Positions 8,497-17,176 of a DNA stretch of 64,000 bases are shown piece by piece (positions within the stretch are counted from its first letter, which is position 1; each line of letters starts with the position of its first letter). Both the position numbers and the translations under genes were made by a program. Under the pieces are notes generated by a model. That model had not been told where the DNA came from. It was given only the letters and a program-made list of their open reading frames with translations, and made no database searches. The stretch comes from Neorhizobium sp. SOG26 (GTDB taxonomy: Bacteria > Pseudomonadota > Alphaproteobacteria > Rhizobiales > Rhizobiaceae). The stretch lies in assembly GCF_003491345.1 (NCBI RefSeq), contig NZ_CP025513.1:124001-188000 (forward strand), written 5' to 3'.

Positions 8497-9534
8497 TCAG
8501 TTCGCCTGACCGTAGAGCTTCTTTTCAGCCTCAGCGACTGAGGTCTCCACCTTGGAAAGCAGGTCCTCGCCCACCTGCTCGGCGATGTATTTCCGCACAG
8601 GCTGGTACACGGCATCCTTGAATGCCTGCTTTTCTTCCGGCGTGGACGTATGAACCTGAACGCCCTTCTCATCGGCGATCATCTTGGCATAGATCCAGTC
8701 GCCCTTCGTCTTCTCGACGTTTTCGACTGTTGCCATTACGCGCGCGCCTTCCCGGACTATCGCCTGATGCGCAGGGCTAAGTCCTTCGAACCAGGCCTTG
8801 TTGGCCACGATGATATGAAGGCCGAGAACATGCTCGTTTAACGTCAGATGCTTTGCGACATCAGCCGCACCGCCAGCATAAAGCACCGGCGGAGGGTTCT
8901 CGAGGCCATCAACAACGCCCTGCTGCAACGCCATCACGGCTTCGGAACCGGCGATAGGCGTCGGGTTGGCACCAAGCGCCTTCACCATTTCCATGTAGAC
9001 CGGGCTTTCCATGGTCCGGATCTTCATGCCCTGCATGTCTGCGGGAGTCTTGATCGGTCGAACATTGTTGACGAAGGACCGGAAGCCGTTCTGCGAGAAA
9101 GCCAGCGCTTTGATACCCGTTTTCTCCTCGATGTCCTTCAGCATCCATTCGCCAAACTCGCCGTTCATGACCTCCCATGCAACGGGCGCGGAACGGAACA
9201 GATACGGCAGAGACCAAGCCTGGATTGGCTTGTAGAATCCCGCAAAGGCGCCGTCCGACGGTAGCGTCATTTCCAGCGTTCCGGACTGGACCATTTCCGT
9301 AGTGTCTCTTACGGAGCCCATCTGGTTGCCCGGAAACAGGCGCACTGTCAGTTCGCCATTGCTCTTGTTCTCGACGTAGTCCTTGAACGCCTTCGCAGCG
9401 TTGTACTCGGGGTTGTCACCCTCGAACATCTCGAAAGCGAACTTGATTTCCGCCGCTGACGCGGCAGCCGCGCCGAACACTGTGGCAGCGCCAAGGGCCA
9501 GCGCCCCGAGGATGCGTGATTTTAGCATGAACAT
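8497..9534 (-). CDS. TRAP transporter substrate-binding protein (DctP family)
   Basis: Periplasmic solute receptor of about 345 residues. The start is set at the ATG giving MFMLKSRILGALALG because GGAGGAG lies eight bases upstream. The signal peptide ends near AAAASAAEIK. Family motifs are GNQMGSVRDTTEMVQSG, the GMKIRTMESPVYMEM segment containing the conserved arginine that binds the substrate carboxylate, and ALQQGVVDGLENPP. It is the first gene of the TRAP/dehydratase operon and is divergent from a GntR-type regulator. The nearest functional relatives bind sugar acids or uronates, so such a substrate is likely but unproven. Confidence 0.94.
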   Translation of the reverse strand: MFMLKSRILGALALGAATVFGAAAASAAEIKFAFEMFEGDNPEYNAAKAFKDYVENKSNGELTVRLFPGNQMGSVRDTTEMVQSGTLEMTLPSDGAFAGFYKPIQAWSLPYLFRSAPVAWEVMNGEFGEWMLKDIEEKTGIKALAFSQNGFRSFVNNVRPIKTPADMQGMKIRTMESPVYMEMVKALGANPTPIAGSEAVMALQQGVVDGLENPPPVLYAGGAADVAKHLTLNEHVLGLHIIVANKAWFEGLSPAHQAIVREGARVMATVENVEKTKGDWIYAKMIADEKGVQVHTSTPEEKQAFKDAVYQPVRKYIAEQVGEDLLSKVETSVAEAEKKLYGQAN

Positions 9535-9586
9535 CGGTAGTTCTCCTCCACCTTTCCCTTCTCTTTCACCTATCAAAATTCAGAAA

Positions 9587-9594
9587 TTGTACAA
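9587..9594. promoter_or_regulatory. Possible GntR half-palindrome TTGTACAA
   Basis: An 8-base perfect palindrome in the divergent promoter region between the TRAP binding-protein gene (start 9534) and the GntR/FCD regulator (start 9665). Related FCD regulators bind TTGT...ACAA-type sites. It is short, so chance occurrence is possible. Confidence 0.3.
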
Positions 9595-9664
9595 AGTCAA
9601 TGGGCGTTGATGTATGATTCCAGCTGGGCTAAATGAGTGAAATGTTCTGAAGAGGCGAACCTTG

Positions 9665-10375
9665 ATGTTGAATGGGAATGTCGAACCTGCCGGTGCCGCT
9701 CGTCAGGCTCTACCAGAGGTTTCGTTCCAGCCGCTGCATGAGCGGATACGCGAGGACATCATCAACGGTGTCCTTCCCGAGGGATCATGGTTGAAGACCC
9801 ATGATCTCGCCCGCCGCTATGAGGTCAGTACAAACCCCATCCGCGAGGCCCTGCACCAGCTGAGCGGCGAAGGATTTGTCATTATTCACCGCAATCGAGG
9901 CGCACGCGTCAGGACGTTGGATGAGGCGTTCGTCCGCAACATCTTCGATATTCGCGCCCTGATTGAGCCTTATCTCGTCAGCCTCTTCGTGGAACAGGCG
10001 ACAGAGGAAGACCTGGCGGCGATGGAGCAGGTTCAGGTACGCATTGAAGCGCGACCGTCGGACCAGATCGAGTTGGATCGGCTGGATGATGCCTTCCATG
10101 GGATCATGTATGACCGCCACTTCAACCAGGAGGCGCTGGCAATCCGCCAACGCCACAGCGAAGTCGTTCGGGGACTTGCCCGTCGGTATCCGGTGAGCCC
10201 GGCGCGACGCGTCGCCATGATTCGGGAGCACAGAGCAATCATGGAAGCGGTTGCGCGGCACGACGTGAAGGCAACCCAAGACATCGTAGAGAAGCACGCT
10301 CGCGCGGCGGAACGAAACCTGATCCAACGAATGAGGCAGGCGATCAAGGGATCGCCATCGGCTTGGTCGGAATAG
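9665..10375 (+). CDS. GntR family transcriptional regulator, FCD subfamily
   Basis: DNA-binding regulator of 236 residues. The winged helix spans residues about 20-90, with LKTHDLARRYEVSTNPIREALHQLSGEGFV as the recognition region. It is followed by an all-helical FCD ligand-binding domain with FDIRALIEPYLVSL and the later metal-binding histidines (DDAFHGIMYDRHF and EHRAIMEAVARHD). A TTG sits one codon before the chosen ATG; GAGGCG nine bases upstream favours the ATG. It is divergent from the TRAP/dehydratase operon, so it most likely represses that operon and responds to a sugar acid, the usual ligand class of this subfamily. Confidence 0.9.
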   Translation: MLNGNVEPAGAARQALPEVSFQPLHERIREDIINGVLPEGSWLKTHDLARRYEVSTNPIREALHQLSGEGFVIIHRNRGARVRTLDEAFVRNIFDIRALIEPYLVSLFVEQATEEDLAAMEQVQVRIEARPSDQIELDRLDDAFHGIMYDRHFNQEALAIRQRHSEVVRGLARRYPVSPARRVAMIREHRAIMEAVARHDVKATQDIVEKHARAAERNLIQRMRQAIKGSPSAWSE

Positions 10376-10693
10376 GATAATCCTTTGCAACCCTGCCTGC
10401 CCATGCCCGCCACCAAAACGGCTGGGGGTCGCTCGTGACGTACGCGCCATGGCAAGGCTTGGTGGTGACATGAGAGCTTCAGGCCAAGGCTGCAGACGTT
10501 AGAAAGATCGAAGGTCTCACCCACGGCGGGGGCCATTGTCATGGACCGAGATGGAGATGAGGCCTCCCTGCGTGGCTACATCTATTGCCACGCGGCCGAA
10601 CGCTCTGCCCTGAGACGCAACATATGAGAGCCGCTCTGACAGTCCTTCCAGAGCGGCCTTCGCGTGTTCTATTTCGGGTGGAAGCAGAAAGAC
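10376..10693. other. Intergenic region between convergent genes
   Basis: About 318 bases between the end of the GntR regulator and the end of the aminotransferase gene. It holds one inverted repeat (10630-10657). A 28-codon frame starting near 10541 has no recognisable homology and I do not call it. Nothing else is seen. Confidence 0.6.
10630..10657. terminator. Hairpin near the end of the aminotransferase gene
   Basis: GCCGCTCTG (10630-10638) pairs perfectly with CAGAGCGGC (10649-10657). It lies 37 bases beyond the stop of the minus-strand aminotransferase gene. No good T-run follows on either strand, so termination is plausible but unproven. Confidence 0.4.
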
Positions 10694-11959
10694 TTAGCTT
10701 GCCTTTGCCAGACCAGCCTCCGTGGCCAGGATCCGGTCCAGCGCGCGCGTCATGCGGTCGACCTCTTCAACGGTGTTGTAATGCACCATAGAGACCCTGA
10801 CCATACCGCCATGATCGGTCACGTTCAGGTATTCGGCCAAACGTCGTGAATGGAAATCGCCAAAGCGGATGGCGATCTTTTCCTCATCCATCGCCCGGCA
10901 AATCTCGCCAGCATCCCGACCATCGAAGCGGAACGCGATGGTGGGCACCCGGCTTCCTTCGCGGTTCAGCGACTGGCCGACAATATGGCAGTCGTTGCGG
11001 GAGCGCAGGTAACCGAGCAGCCTGTCAGTGAGTTGGTTCTCCTGCGCGGTGATGGCGGCATAGGCCGCCTCGACCTTCTGGCGGGTCGTTCCCGACTCGC
11101 CCGCCTGCTCGCCGAGTGCCAAGAGATAATCGACGATGCCGCAGGTGGCATAGGCAAGCTCGTAGTTCGGATTGCCCGGCTCCAGCTTTCCCGGCACTTT
11201 ATCCTTGCCGTAGAAGTAGTGGTACAGCGGATCGAGTTCGAGCAACAAATCATACTTGCCAAACATCAGCGCGTAATGCGGGCCGTAGGTCTTGTAGAGG
11301 CTGAAGACGTAATAATCGACGTCGAGCGCCTGCACATCCACGGCACGGTGGGGGGCGTAGGCCACGGCATCAACGCAAATCTTGACACCGCGTTCATGGA
11401 CGAAGTCGGCGATCTGGCGGATCGGGTTGATCGATCCGAGCAGGTTGGAGCAATGCGTGACACAGACGAGCTTGGTGCGGTCGCTCATCAGCGGGGCAAG
11501 ATCCGCCAGATCCAGCGTCAGGCTTTCCTTGTTCAACGGCCAGACCTTGAGGACAATGCCGCGCTCCTGCAGCCTGTCCCAAGGACCGATATTAGATTCA
11601 TGGTCCGCCACCGTAACGATGATTTCATCGCCGGGTGAAAGCTGGCCTTGCATCGCCCGAGCCAGATTCTGGAGCAGTGCGGTCGTGGAATTCCCGAACA
11701 CGATCTCTTCCGGTCGGTTGGCATTAACAAGGTGCATAGCGGCCGTGCGAGCCTCGTAGAGCGCGTCGGCGGCAGCCTGCGAAACCTCGTAGGAGCCGCC
11801 GATCTGCACATTCTTCTCAATCAGGAAGGTGTTGATCCGCTCAAGCGCGCCCTTCAGGATCTGCGAGCCGCCGGCGTTGTCGAAAAACGTCCATCCCTGT
11901 TGCAGACCGGGAAACTGACTGCGCACGAAATCCATGTCGAGGGGTGAGTTGGTGTTCAT
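10694..11959 (-). CDS. Class V aminotransferase, cysteine-desulfurase-like family
   Basis: PLP-dependent enzyme of 421 residues. It begins with the family pattern FVRSQFPGL..WTFFDNAGG. It has H120 in ADHESN (ring stacking), D197 in ICVDAVAYAPHRAVD (pyridine nitrogen contact) and the Schiff-base lysine K223 in SLYKTYGPH. This is the cysteine-desulfurase-like subgroup seen outside Fe-S operons; a catalytic desulfurase cysteine loop like IscS is not evident, so the true reaction may be a lyase or transamination. GGAGG is seven bases upstream of the ATG. It sits beside a polar amino-acid ABC importer, suggesting it works on the imported amino acid. Confidence 0.85.
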   Translation of the reverse strand: MNTNSPLDMDFVRSQFPGLQQGWTFFDNAGGSQILKGALERINTFLIEKNVQIGGSYEVSQAAADALYEARTAAMHLVNANRPEEIVFGNSTTALLQNLARAMQGQLSPGDEIIVTVADHESNIGPWDRLQERGIVLKVWPLNKESLTLDLADLAPLMSDRTKLVCVTHCSNLLGSINPIRQIADFVHERGVKICVDAVAYAPHRAVDVQALDVDYYVFSLYKTYGPHYALMFGKYDLLLELDPLYHYFYGKDKVPGKLEPGNPNYELAYATCGIVDYLLALGEQAGESGTTRQKVEAAYAAITAQENQLTDRLLGYLRSRNDCHIVGQSLNREGSRVPTIAFRFDGRDAGEICRAMDEEKIAIRFGDFHSRRLAEYLNVTDHGGMVRVSMVHYNTVEEVDRMTRALDRILATEAGLAKAS

Positions 11960-11983
11960 CCTTGGTCCTCCGTCTTTTGTTGT

Positions 11984-12733
11984 TCAGTGGTTGAGGACTG
12001 CGCGCAGGAAGCCGCGCGTCCGTTCTTCCCGAGGTGCATCGAAAATCTCGCTCGGCTCGCCGACCTCAACAAGACGGCCGCCGTCCATGAAGATCACCCG
12101 ATCCGCCACCTGGCGGGCGAAGCCCATTTCATGGGTGACGATGACCATCGTGACGCCGGTGCCGGCGAGCGTGCGCATCACGTCCAGCACCTCGCCCACC
12201 ATTTCCGGATCGAGGGCCGAGGTTGGTTCGTCGAAAAGCAGCACCTTTGGCTCCATCGCCAGCGCCCGGGCGATTGCCACGCGCTGTTGCTGGCCACCGG
12301 AAAGCTGTCCGGGATATTTCTCCGCCTGTTCGGAAATTCCGACGCGGGCGAGCAGTTGGCGCGCCCTGCGCTCAGCTTCCGGAGCGGGAATCTTGCGCAC
12401 CCGCATGGGGGCGAGCATCACGTTCTTCAGCACCGTCATGTGCGGAAACAGATTGAAGGACTGGAAGACCATGCCGACCTCTGCCCGCACCTTTGCGAGG
12501 TCCGGCCCCGGTTCAACACGGATGCCGTCGACCGTAATTCTGCTATCCTCGGCAAATGCTTCCAGGTGGTTGATGCAGCGGATCAGCGTCGATTTGCCGG
12601 ATCCGGATGGGCCGATGACGCAGACGACTTCGCCTTCCGCGATATCGAGATCGATGCCATGAAGTACCCTGAAGGTGCCATAGGCTTTCGTAAGTCCCCG
12701 GACAGAGATGAGCGGACGAGCCTGCTTTTCCAT
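11984..12733 (-). CDS. Polar amino-acid ABC transporter ATP-binding protein (GlnQ/HisP-like)
   Basis: Cytoplasmic ATPase of 249 residues. Walker [10 protein letters not shown] is at 41-49, signature LSGGQQQR at 144-151, Walker B LLFDEP at 165-170 and the H-loop VTHE near 199. The frame stays open to 12934, but the ATG at 12733 (MEKQARPLI) overlaps the permease stop by one base (TAATG) and gives the normal family length, so that start is used. It energises the permease encoded just upstream. Confidence 0.95.
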   Translation of the reverse strand: MEKQARPLISVRGLTKAYGTFRVLHGIDLDIAEGEVVCVIGPSGSGKSTLIRCINHLEAFAEDSRITVDGIRVEPGPDLAKVRAEVGMVFQSFNLFPHMTVLKNVMLAPMRVRKIPAPEAERRARQLLARVGISEQAEKYPGQLSGGQQQRVAIARALAMEPKVLLFDEPTSALDPEMVGEVLDVMRTLAGTGVTMVIVTHEMGFARQVADRVIFMDGGRLVEVGEPSEIFDAPREERTRGFLRAVLNH

Positions 12734-13404
12734 TAGCGCGTCCCCCTGCTCAAGTGCTTTTCGAGGCGCGCAACGACAGCAGTCATTGGCCAAAGCAGCG
12801 CGATGTAGATCAAGGCCGCGCCGATTAGAGGCGTCGGATTTGCCGAAAGGGCCTGCGCCTGGGTTGCCTGTTTCAGCAAGTCCGGCATGGCAACCACCGA
12901 GGCGAGCGCGGTATCCTTCATGACATTGATGCAATTGTTGGTAAGCGGTGGAATGACGATCCGGATCGCCTGCGGCAGGATTACGTCAACCATTGTGTGC
13001 CGGTTGGAAAGGCCAAGCGCTGCGGACGCTTCGAACTGGCCGTTTGGGATGGCCTCGATGCCAGCGCGAAAGATTTCCGATGTATAGGCGGCCGATACCA
13101 GTGACAGTGCGGTCACCGCCGATACGAACGGAGACAGGCGGATGCCTACGAACGGCAGAGCGTAATAGACGACTATCAGTAGCACCAGCAGCGGGACTGA
13201 GCGGCAAATGTCGACATAACCACGGATGAGGATGCGGACGAAAAACGGCGCGTAAAGCCGGCCTACTGCAAGGACCAGTCCGCCGACAAGACCGAACAGA
13301 ATGCTCGTGACGCCGATCTTCAGCGTCACGACAAGCCCCCACATCAGTTGCGGAAGACTGTCTGCCAGCACCTGGACGTTCAGGAAGGTATTGATGAGAT
13401 TCAT
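12733..13404 (-). CDS. Polar amino-acid ABC transporter permease (HisM/GlnP-like)
   Basis: Membrane permease of 223 residues with about five hydrophobic helices. It has the His/Glu/Gln-type permease signature [22 protein letters not shown] (around residues 115-136), which contacts the ATPase. Only one permease is present, so a homodimer is expected. It follows the binding-protein gene after a stem-loop and overlaps the ATPase start by one base. Confidence 0.94.
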   Translation of the reverse strand: MNLINTFLNVQVLADSLPQLMWGLVVTLKIGVTSILFGLVGGLVLAVGRLYAPFFVRILIRGYVDICRSVPLLVLLIVVYYALPFVGIRLSPFVSAVTALSLVSAAYTSEIFRAGIEAIPNGQFEASAALGLSNRHTMVDVILPQAIRIVIPPLTNNCINVMKDTALASVVAMPDLLKQATQAQALSANPTPLIGAALIYIALLWPMTAVVARLEKHLSRGTR

Positions 13405-13427
13405 GCCGTCGAAGGCTCCCTTGACGA

Positions 13428-13454
13428 GCCGACGGGATGGGTTATCCCGCCGGC
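13428..13454 (-). promoter_or_regulatory. Intercistronic stem-loop between binding-protein and permease genes
   Basis: GCCGACGGGAT (13428-13438) pairs with ATCCCGCCGGC (13444-13454), with one A/C position that becomes a G:U wobble in the minus-strand RNA. It lies 13 bases after the binding-protein stop, without a T-run. A role in differential expression is inferred. Confidence 0.55.
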
Positions 13455-13467
13455 TGCAGTTCTGGCC

Positions 13468-14265
13468 TTACTTGCCCTTCGGCATATCCATTACCTTGAC
13501 GGTCGAAGTGGTATCTTCCGCCTTGGCGCCGAACCACGTCTCGTGCAGTTTGGCGATGAAGCCTTCTTCCTTGAGCGTCTTGATGACGGTATCGACCTCT
13601 TCAGCAAGCGGATCGCCCTTGTTGAACATGATCGAGTACTTCTCGCCGGTCGGAATGCGTTCGACCACCTTCAACTCCGGCTTGTCCTTGGCGTAGTAGA
13701 GGAGCGCCGGGATGTCGGAAATGTAGCCATCGACACGGCCCGCAACGAGATCGAGCATTGCAGGCTGCAGGCCCTCAAAACGACGGATGTCGCCCAACTT
13801 GTACTCGTCCGTGTGTTCTTTGGCCCACATGTCGCCGGTCGAGCCCGTGTCGACACCAACGACTTTGCCGGACATGTCCTTCAGCCCGCCAATGCCGGAG
13901 GCTGCCGTGACAGTCAGCGACTGGTCGCTGTCATAATAGGGCTGCGCGAAAGAAACCGATTCCAGGCGTTTCTCAGTGATCGTGATCGACGAGATCGCCA
14001 TGTTGATACGACCTGACTGGACCGCCGAAAACAGGCCATTGAACGGCGTGTTGACGAACTCGACCGACTTACCGAGGCGACTGGCGATCTCGTTGACGAG
14101 GTCAACCTCAAATCCTGTCACCTTACCGCTGGCGTCCTGGAACTCCCACGGGACGTTGCCAATGTTGGCGCCGACGGTGAGGTCTGCAGCTTGGATGGCG
14201 GTGGCGCCGAAGAGGCCGAAAACTGCGGCTCCGAGCGTTCTTGTGAAAGTAGATGCAAGTGTCAT
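13468..14265 (-). CDS. Polar amino-acid ABC transporter substrate-binding protein (family 3)
   Basis: Periplasmic receptor of about 265 residues. The start is placed at the ATG giving MTLASTFTRTLGAAV, with AAGGGG six bases upstream. A signal peptide ends near IQAADLTV. The family-3 pattern follows: PWEFQDASGKVTGFEVDLVNEIA, then FNGLFSAVQSGRINMAISSITITEKR, including the conserved arginine that binds the amino-acid carboxylate. It heads the ABC operon and is divergent from the FadR-type regulator gene, with a palindromic operator between them. Confidence 0.94.
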   Translation of the reverse strand: MTLASTFTRTLGAAVFGLFGATAIQAADLTVGANIGNVPWEFQDASGKVTGFEVDLVNEIASRLGKSVEFVNTPFNGLFSAVQSGRINMAISSITITEKRLESVSFAQPYYDSDQSLTVTAASGIGGLKDMSGKVVGVDTGSTGDMWAKEHTDEYKLGDIRRFEGLQPAMLDLVAGRVDGYISDIPALLYYAKDKPELKVVERIPTGEKYSIMFNKGDPLAEEVDTVIKTLKEEGFIAKLHETWFGAKAEDTTSTVKVMDMPKGK

Positions 14266-14311
14266 GCGGTTCCCCTTGTTTTTTTGGATCAACTTGACTT
14301 AGATTGGTCGG

Positions 14312-14326
14312 ACTGGTCAGACCAGT
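14312..14326. promoter_or_regulatory. Operator for the FadR/FCD regulator, ACTGGTC-A-GACCAGT
   Basis: A perfect 15-base palindrome in the divergent intergenic region between the amino-acid binding-protein gene (start 14265, minus) and the FCD regulator gene (plus). It matches the known FadR-subfamily consensus TGGTNNNACCA exactly. It lies 47 bases from the importer start, so bound regulator would block that promoter and probably its own. A TTG-initiated reading of the regulator would place this site inside the coding region, which argues for a downstream start. Confidence 0.75.
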
Positions 14327-14417
14327 AGGACCAGAGAAACACGATGTTTTCTTCTTGGCAAGATGGCTGAAGGAAAAATACGGTGCAATGCCCCGATTGG
14401 CAGCTGAGGCGGATGCT

Positions 14418-15110
14418 ATGTTGAACAAGACGCTCGTTCCCCAATCCGTGGCACGAGAGATACAGACGATGATCCAGAGTGGCGAGCTCAAGGCGGGCGA
14501 CAAAATCCCGTCGCAGCGAGAGTTCGCCCAGAGGTTCGGTATCAGCCGAGCGTCGCTACGTGAAGCTCTCCTGACGCTCGAGACTCTGGGCTTGGTGAAG
14601 ACCGAACCGGGTCGCGGAACCTTCGTCGCGCTTGGCGGTCCGAAAAGCGCCGCGGGCAATATGGCTCCTTGGCGGTACTCCGACAGCTACCCGGCTTTCG
14701 ATGTGTTCCAGACTCGTATCCTGCTAGAAGGCGAAATTGCTCGCCTTTCTGCGGGTCGGCTGACTCAAGTTCAATTGGACGCCATGGAGAATGCGACGAA
14801 AACCATGGAAGAGGCTTGGGCGAGTCAGGACCTCATTTCGAATGTCGAAGCTGACCTTCTCTTTCACGGGACGATCGTTTCCGCCTGCGCCAATTCGATG
14901 CTGAAAGCGCTCTACCAGACGGTCAGGGACCAGGTGACGGAAACGCAGCGCCAGCCGATCCCGATTACTGACCCGGAACGCATGGGCCAGTCGATCGCCG
15001 AGCACCGACGGATCATTGCGGCGCTCAGGGCAAACGACGGGCCGGCCGCACGCCACGAGATGGAAAACCACATCCGCAATACCGCCCGATGCGCTGGTCT
15101 CGCGCCTTGA
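14418..15110 (+). CDS. GntR family transcriptional regulator, FadR/FCD subfamily
   Basis: Regulator of about 230 residues from the ATG at 14418 (MLNKTLVPQ), which has GAGGCGG six bases upstream; an ATG at 14388 is an alternative. The winged helix contains GDKIPSQREFAQRFGISRASLREALLTLETLGLVKTEPGRGTFV. The FCD domain follows, with FDVFQTRILLEGEIARLSAGR, DLLFHGTIVSACAN and EHRRIIAALRANDGPAARHEMENH carrying the likely metal-binding residues. It is divergent from the amino-acid importer and 38 bases upstream of the hydantoinase on the same strand, so it probably controls both. The palindrome at 14312-14326 is its likely binding site. Confidence 0.9.
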   Translation: MLNKTLVPQSVAREIQTMIQSGELKAGDKIPSQREFAQRFGISRASLREALLTLETLGLVKTEPGRGTFVALGGPKSAAGNMAPWRYSDSYPAFDVFQTRILLEGEIARLSAGRLTQVQLDAMENATKTMEEAWASQDLISNVEADLLFHGTIVSACANSMLKALYQTVRDQVTETQRQPIPITDPERMGQSIAEHRRIIAALRANDGPAARHEMENHIRNTARCAGLAP

Positions 15111-15148
15111 GGCCGCTCTATTCAAGTGAATGACGTAAGGACTCTTCC

Positions 15149-16558
15149 ATGAAACTCGACCTGGCAATTCGCGGCGGCACGATCGTGACGGCGAGCGACA
15201 TGTATCGCGCAGACATCGGCATAGCCGGCGGACAGATCGTGGCAATTGCGAACGCGGTCAGCGCGGCTGATCAGGAGATCGATGCGACCGGCCTCTACGT
15301 CATGCCGGGCGGCATCGATAGCCATGTCCATGTCTCCCAGCCCCAGGGACCGGGCATCATCCTAGCCGACGACTTTGCATCGGCGACGGCATCCGCTGCA
15401 GCGGGCGGCAACACCTGCATCATGCCCTTTGCCCTGCAGCAAAGGGGAACGTCACTGCGGCAGTCCGTTGAAGACTATCGACGCCTCGCAGAAGGTGAGT
15501 GCCACATCGACACGTCCTTCCATCTGATCATCTCGGATCCCACGCCTGCGGTGCTTGGCCAGGAGTTGCCAGCCCTGGTGAAGGACGGCTACACCTCCTT
15601 CAAGGTCTTCATGACCTATGACGACCTGGTGCTGAATGACCGCCAGTTGCTGGAGGTGTTGGAGGTGGCCCGGGACGAGCACGCTCTGGTGATGGTGCAC
15701 TGCGAGGGATATGATACCATCAAGTTCATGACCGAGCGGCTGGAGCGCGCGGGCAAGACGGAACCGTATTACCATGCTGTGTCCCGTCCGGAGGCCATCG
15801 AGCGTGAAGCGACCCACCGGGCCATCAGCCACGCCGAGCTAATCGATGTACCGATGATGGTCGTGCATGTCTCCGGCCGGGAAGCGATGGAGCAGATCCG
15901 GTGGGCGCAACAGCGCGGCTTGAAGGTCTATGGCGAAACCTGCCCACAATACATCACGCTGACGGCCGAGGACCTGAAGGGCCTCAACATGGAAGGCGCA
16001 AAATACGTCTGTTCGCCACCGCCGCGAGACACCGAGAGCCAGGCATCCATCTGGGACGGCATCACCCAGGGCGTGTTCCAGACTTTCTCGTCGGACCATT
16101 GCCCCTTCCGCTACCATGCCACTGATGGCAAGCTCAACGAAAAGGGCCGCACTTCCTTCCGCTGGGTGCCAAACGGCATCCCGGGTGTTGAGACCCGCTT
16201 ACCAATTCTCTTCTCGGAAGGTGTTTCGAAGGGACGCATCACGCCGCAGAAGTTCGTGGAGCTGTCGTCCACCAACCACGCTAAGATGTACGGGCTTTAC
16301 CCACGCAAGGGATCGATCGGCATTGGCTTCGACGCGGATATTGCGCTTTGGGATCCTTTCAGGAAGGAAACGATCCGTCAGGACATCCTGCATCACGGCT
16401 CCGACTACACACCCTGGGAAGGGTTCGAAGTCACCGGCTGGCCCGTAATGACGATCGCGCGCGGCACTGTCGTCATGGACGACGGCAAGATCGTCGGCTC
16501 GAAGGGCTACGGGCAGATCCTGTCGCGTGACATCAGCGACTACGCGAAGAAGCGCTAG
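15149..16558 (+). CDS. Dihydropyrimidinase/D-hydantoinase family amidohydrolase
   Basis: Cytoplasmic zinc amidohydrolase of 469 residues that opens cyclic imides such as 5-substituted hydantoins or dihydropyrimidines. All bi-metal site residues are visible: H59-x-H61 in DSHVHV, carboxylated lysine K152 in SFKVFMTY, H184 in VMVHCE, H240 in VVHVSG and D316 in SSDHCP. AAGGA lies seven bases before the ATG. It follows an FCD regulator with which it probably forms an operon. Near a polar amino-acid importer it could convert hydantoin precursors to N-carbamoyl amino acids; an N-carbamoyl hydrolase is also encoded in this window (52393-53637), in another operon. Confidence 0.92.
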   Translation: MKLDLAIRGGTIVTASDMYRADIGIAGGQIVAIANAVSAADQEIDATGLYVMPGGIDSHVHVSQPQGPGIILADDFASATASAAAGGNTCIMPFALQQRGTSLRQSVEDYRRLAEGECHIDTSFHLIISDPTPAVLGQELPALVKDGYTSFKVFMTYDDLVLNDRQLLEVLEVARDEHALVMVHCEGYDTIKFMTERLERAGKTEPYYHAVSRPEAIEREATHRAISHAELIDVPMMVVHVSGREAMEQIRWAQQRGLKVYGETCPQYITLTAEDLKGLNMEGAKYVCSPPPRDTESQASIWDGITQGVFQTFSSDHCPFRYHATDGKLNEKGRTSFRWVPNGIPGVETRLPILFSEGVSKGRITPQKFVELSSTNHAKMYGLYPRKGSIGIGFDADIALWDPFRKETIRQDILHHGSDYTPWEGFEVTGWPVMTIARGTVVMDDGKIVGSKGYGQILSRDISDYAKKR

Positions 16559-16607
16559 GTCAGGCTTCGACTCCAAGCCCGTGCGACGATCTCGGTAGGT
16601 TCTCGCT

Positions 16608-17039
16608 CTATCGCGAGATCCGCGTCGAAAGGATGATCGATGACAGCGTTCGCTCCACGCCGGCAATTGCCCCAATCTCATCGATGAGCGAATCGAGCTC
16701 GGAGATGGAGGGAGCGGCAATGATGGCGATCAGGTCAAAAGTGCCGCTCACCGAGTGAAGCGCCGTGACGGCCTTAACCTTCTCCAGCGACGCGGTCACC
16801 TGCGCGAGCGCCTTCGGGGCGATGGTGATGAGGATATGAGCACGCACGAGGCTTGAACGGTACTCGTCTGACAGCCTCACCCCATAGCCGGTAATCACCC
16901 CTGCCCTCTCGAGGCGCTCCAGCCGCGCCTGTACCGTCGTTCGCGACAGCGATAGCTTTTTCGCCAGCGAAGCAACCGGTAGGCGCGCGTTTTCGCCGAG
17001 CAACGCCAGAAGTTCGCGGTCCTTGTCCGTTAGCTGCAT
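16608..17039 (-). CDS. Lrp/AsnC family transcriptional regulator
   Basis: Leucine-responsive-type regulator of 143 residues, the standard length. The N-terminal helix-turn-helix is LTDKDRELLALLGENARLPVASLAKKLSLSRTTVQARLERLERAGVITGYG. The C-terminal RAM domain is a beta-alpha fold with ALHSVSGTFDLIAII for amino-acid binding. It is divergent from the lysine 6-dehydrogenase-like gene (start 17177) and probably controls it in response to lysine or a related amino acid. Confidence 0.93.
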   Translation of the reverse strand: MQLTDKDRELLALLGENARLPVASLAKKLSLSRTTVQARLERLERAGVITGYGVRLSDEYRSSLVRAHILITIAPKALAQVTASLEKVKAVTALHSVSGTFDLIAIIAAPSISELDSLIDEIGAIAGVERTLSSIILSTRISR

Positions 17040-17176
17040 AAATCCTGCATCCTGTCAAAAGAGCTCGTCATAATGCCGATATCTATACTCCATTCTGTTC
17101 AATCTGCAGCTATGAAACAGCGAACCCGTGGTCCCTTATAAGGGGAATGTTGCTCGCGCTGAGAATGGGGAATTGC

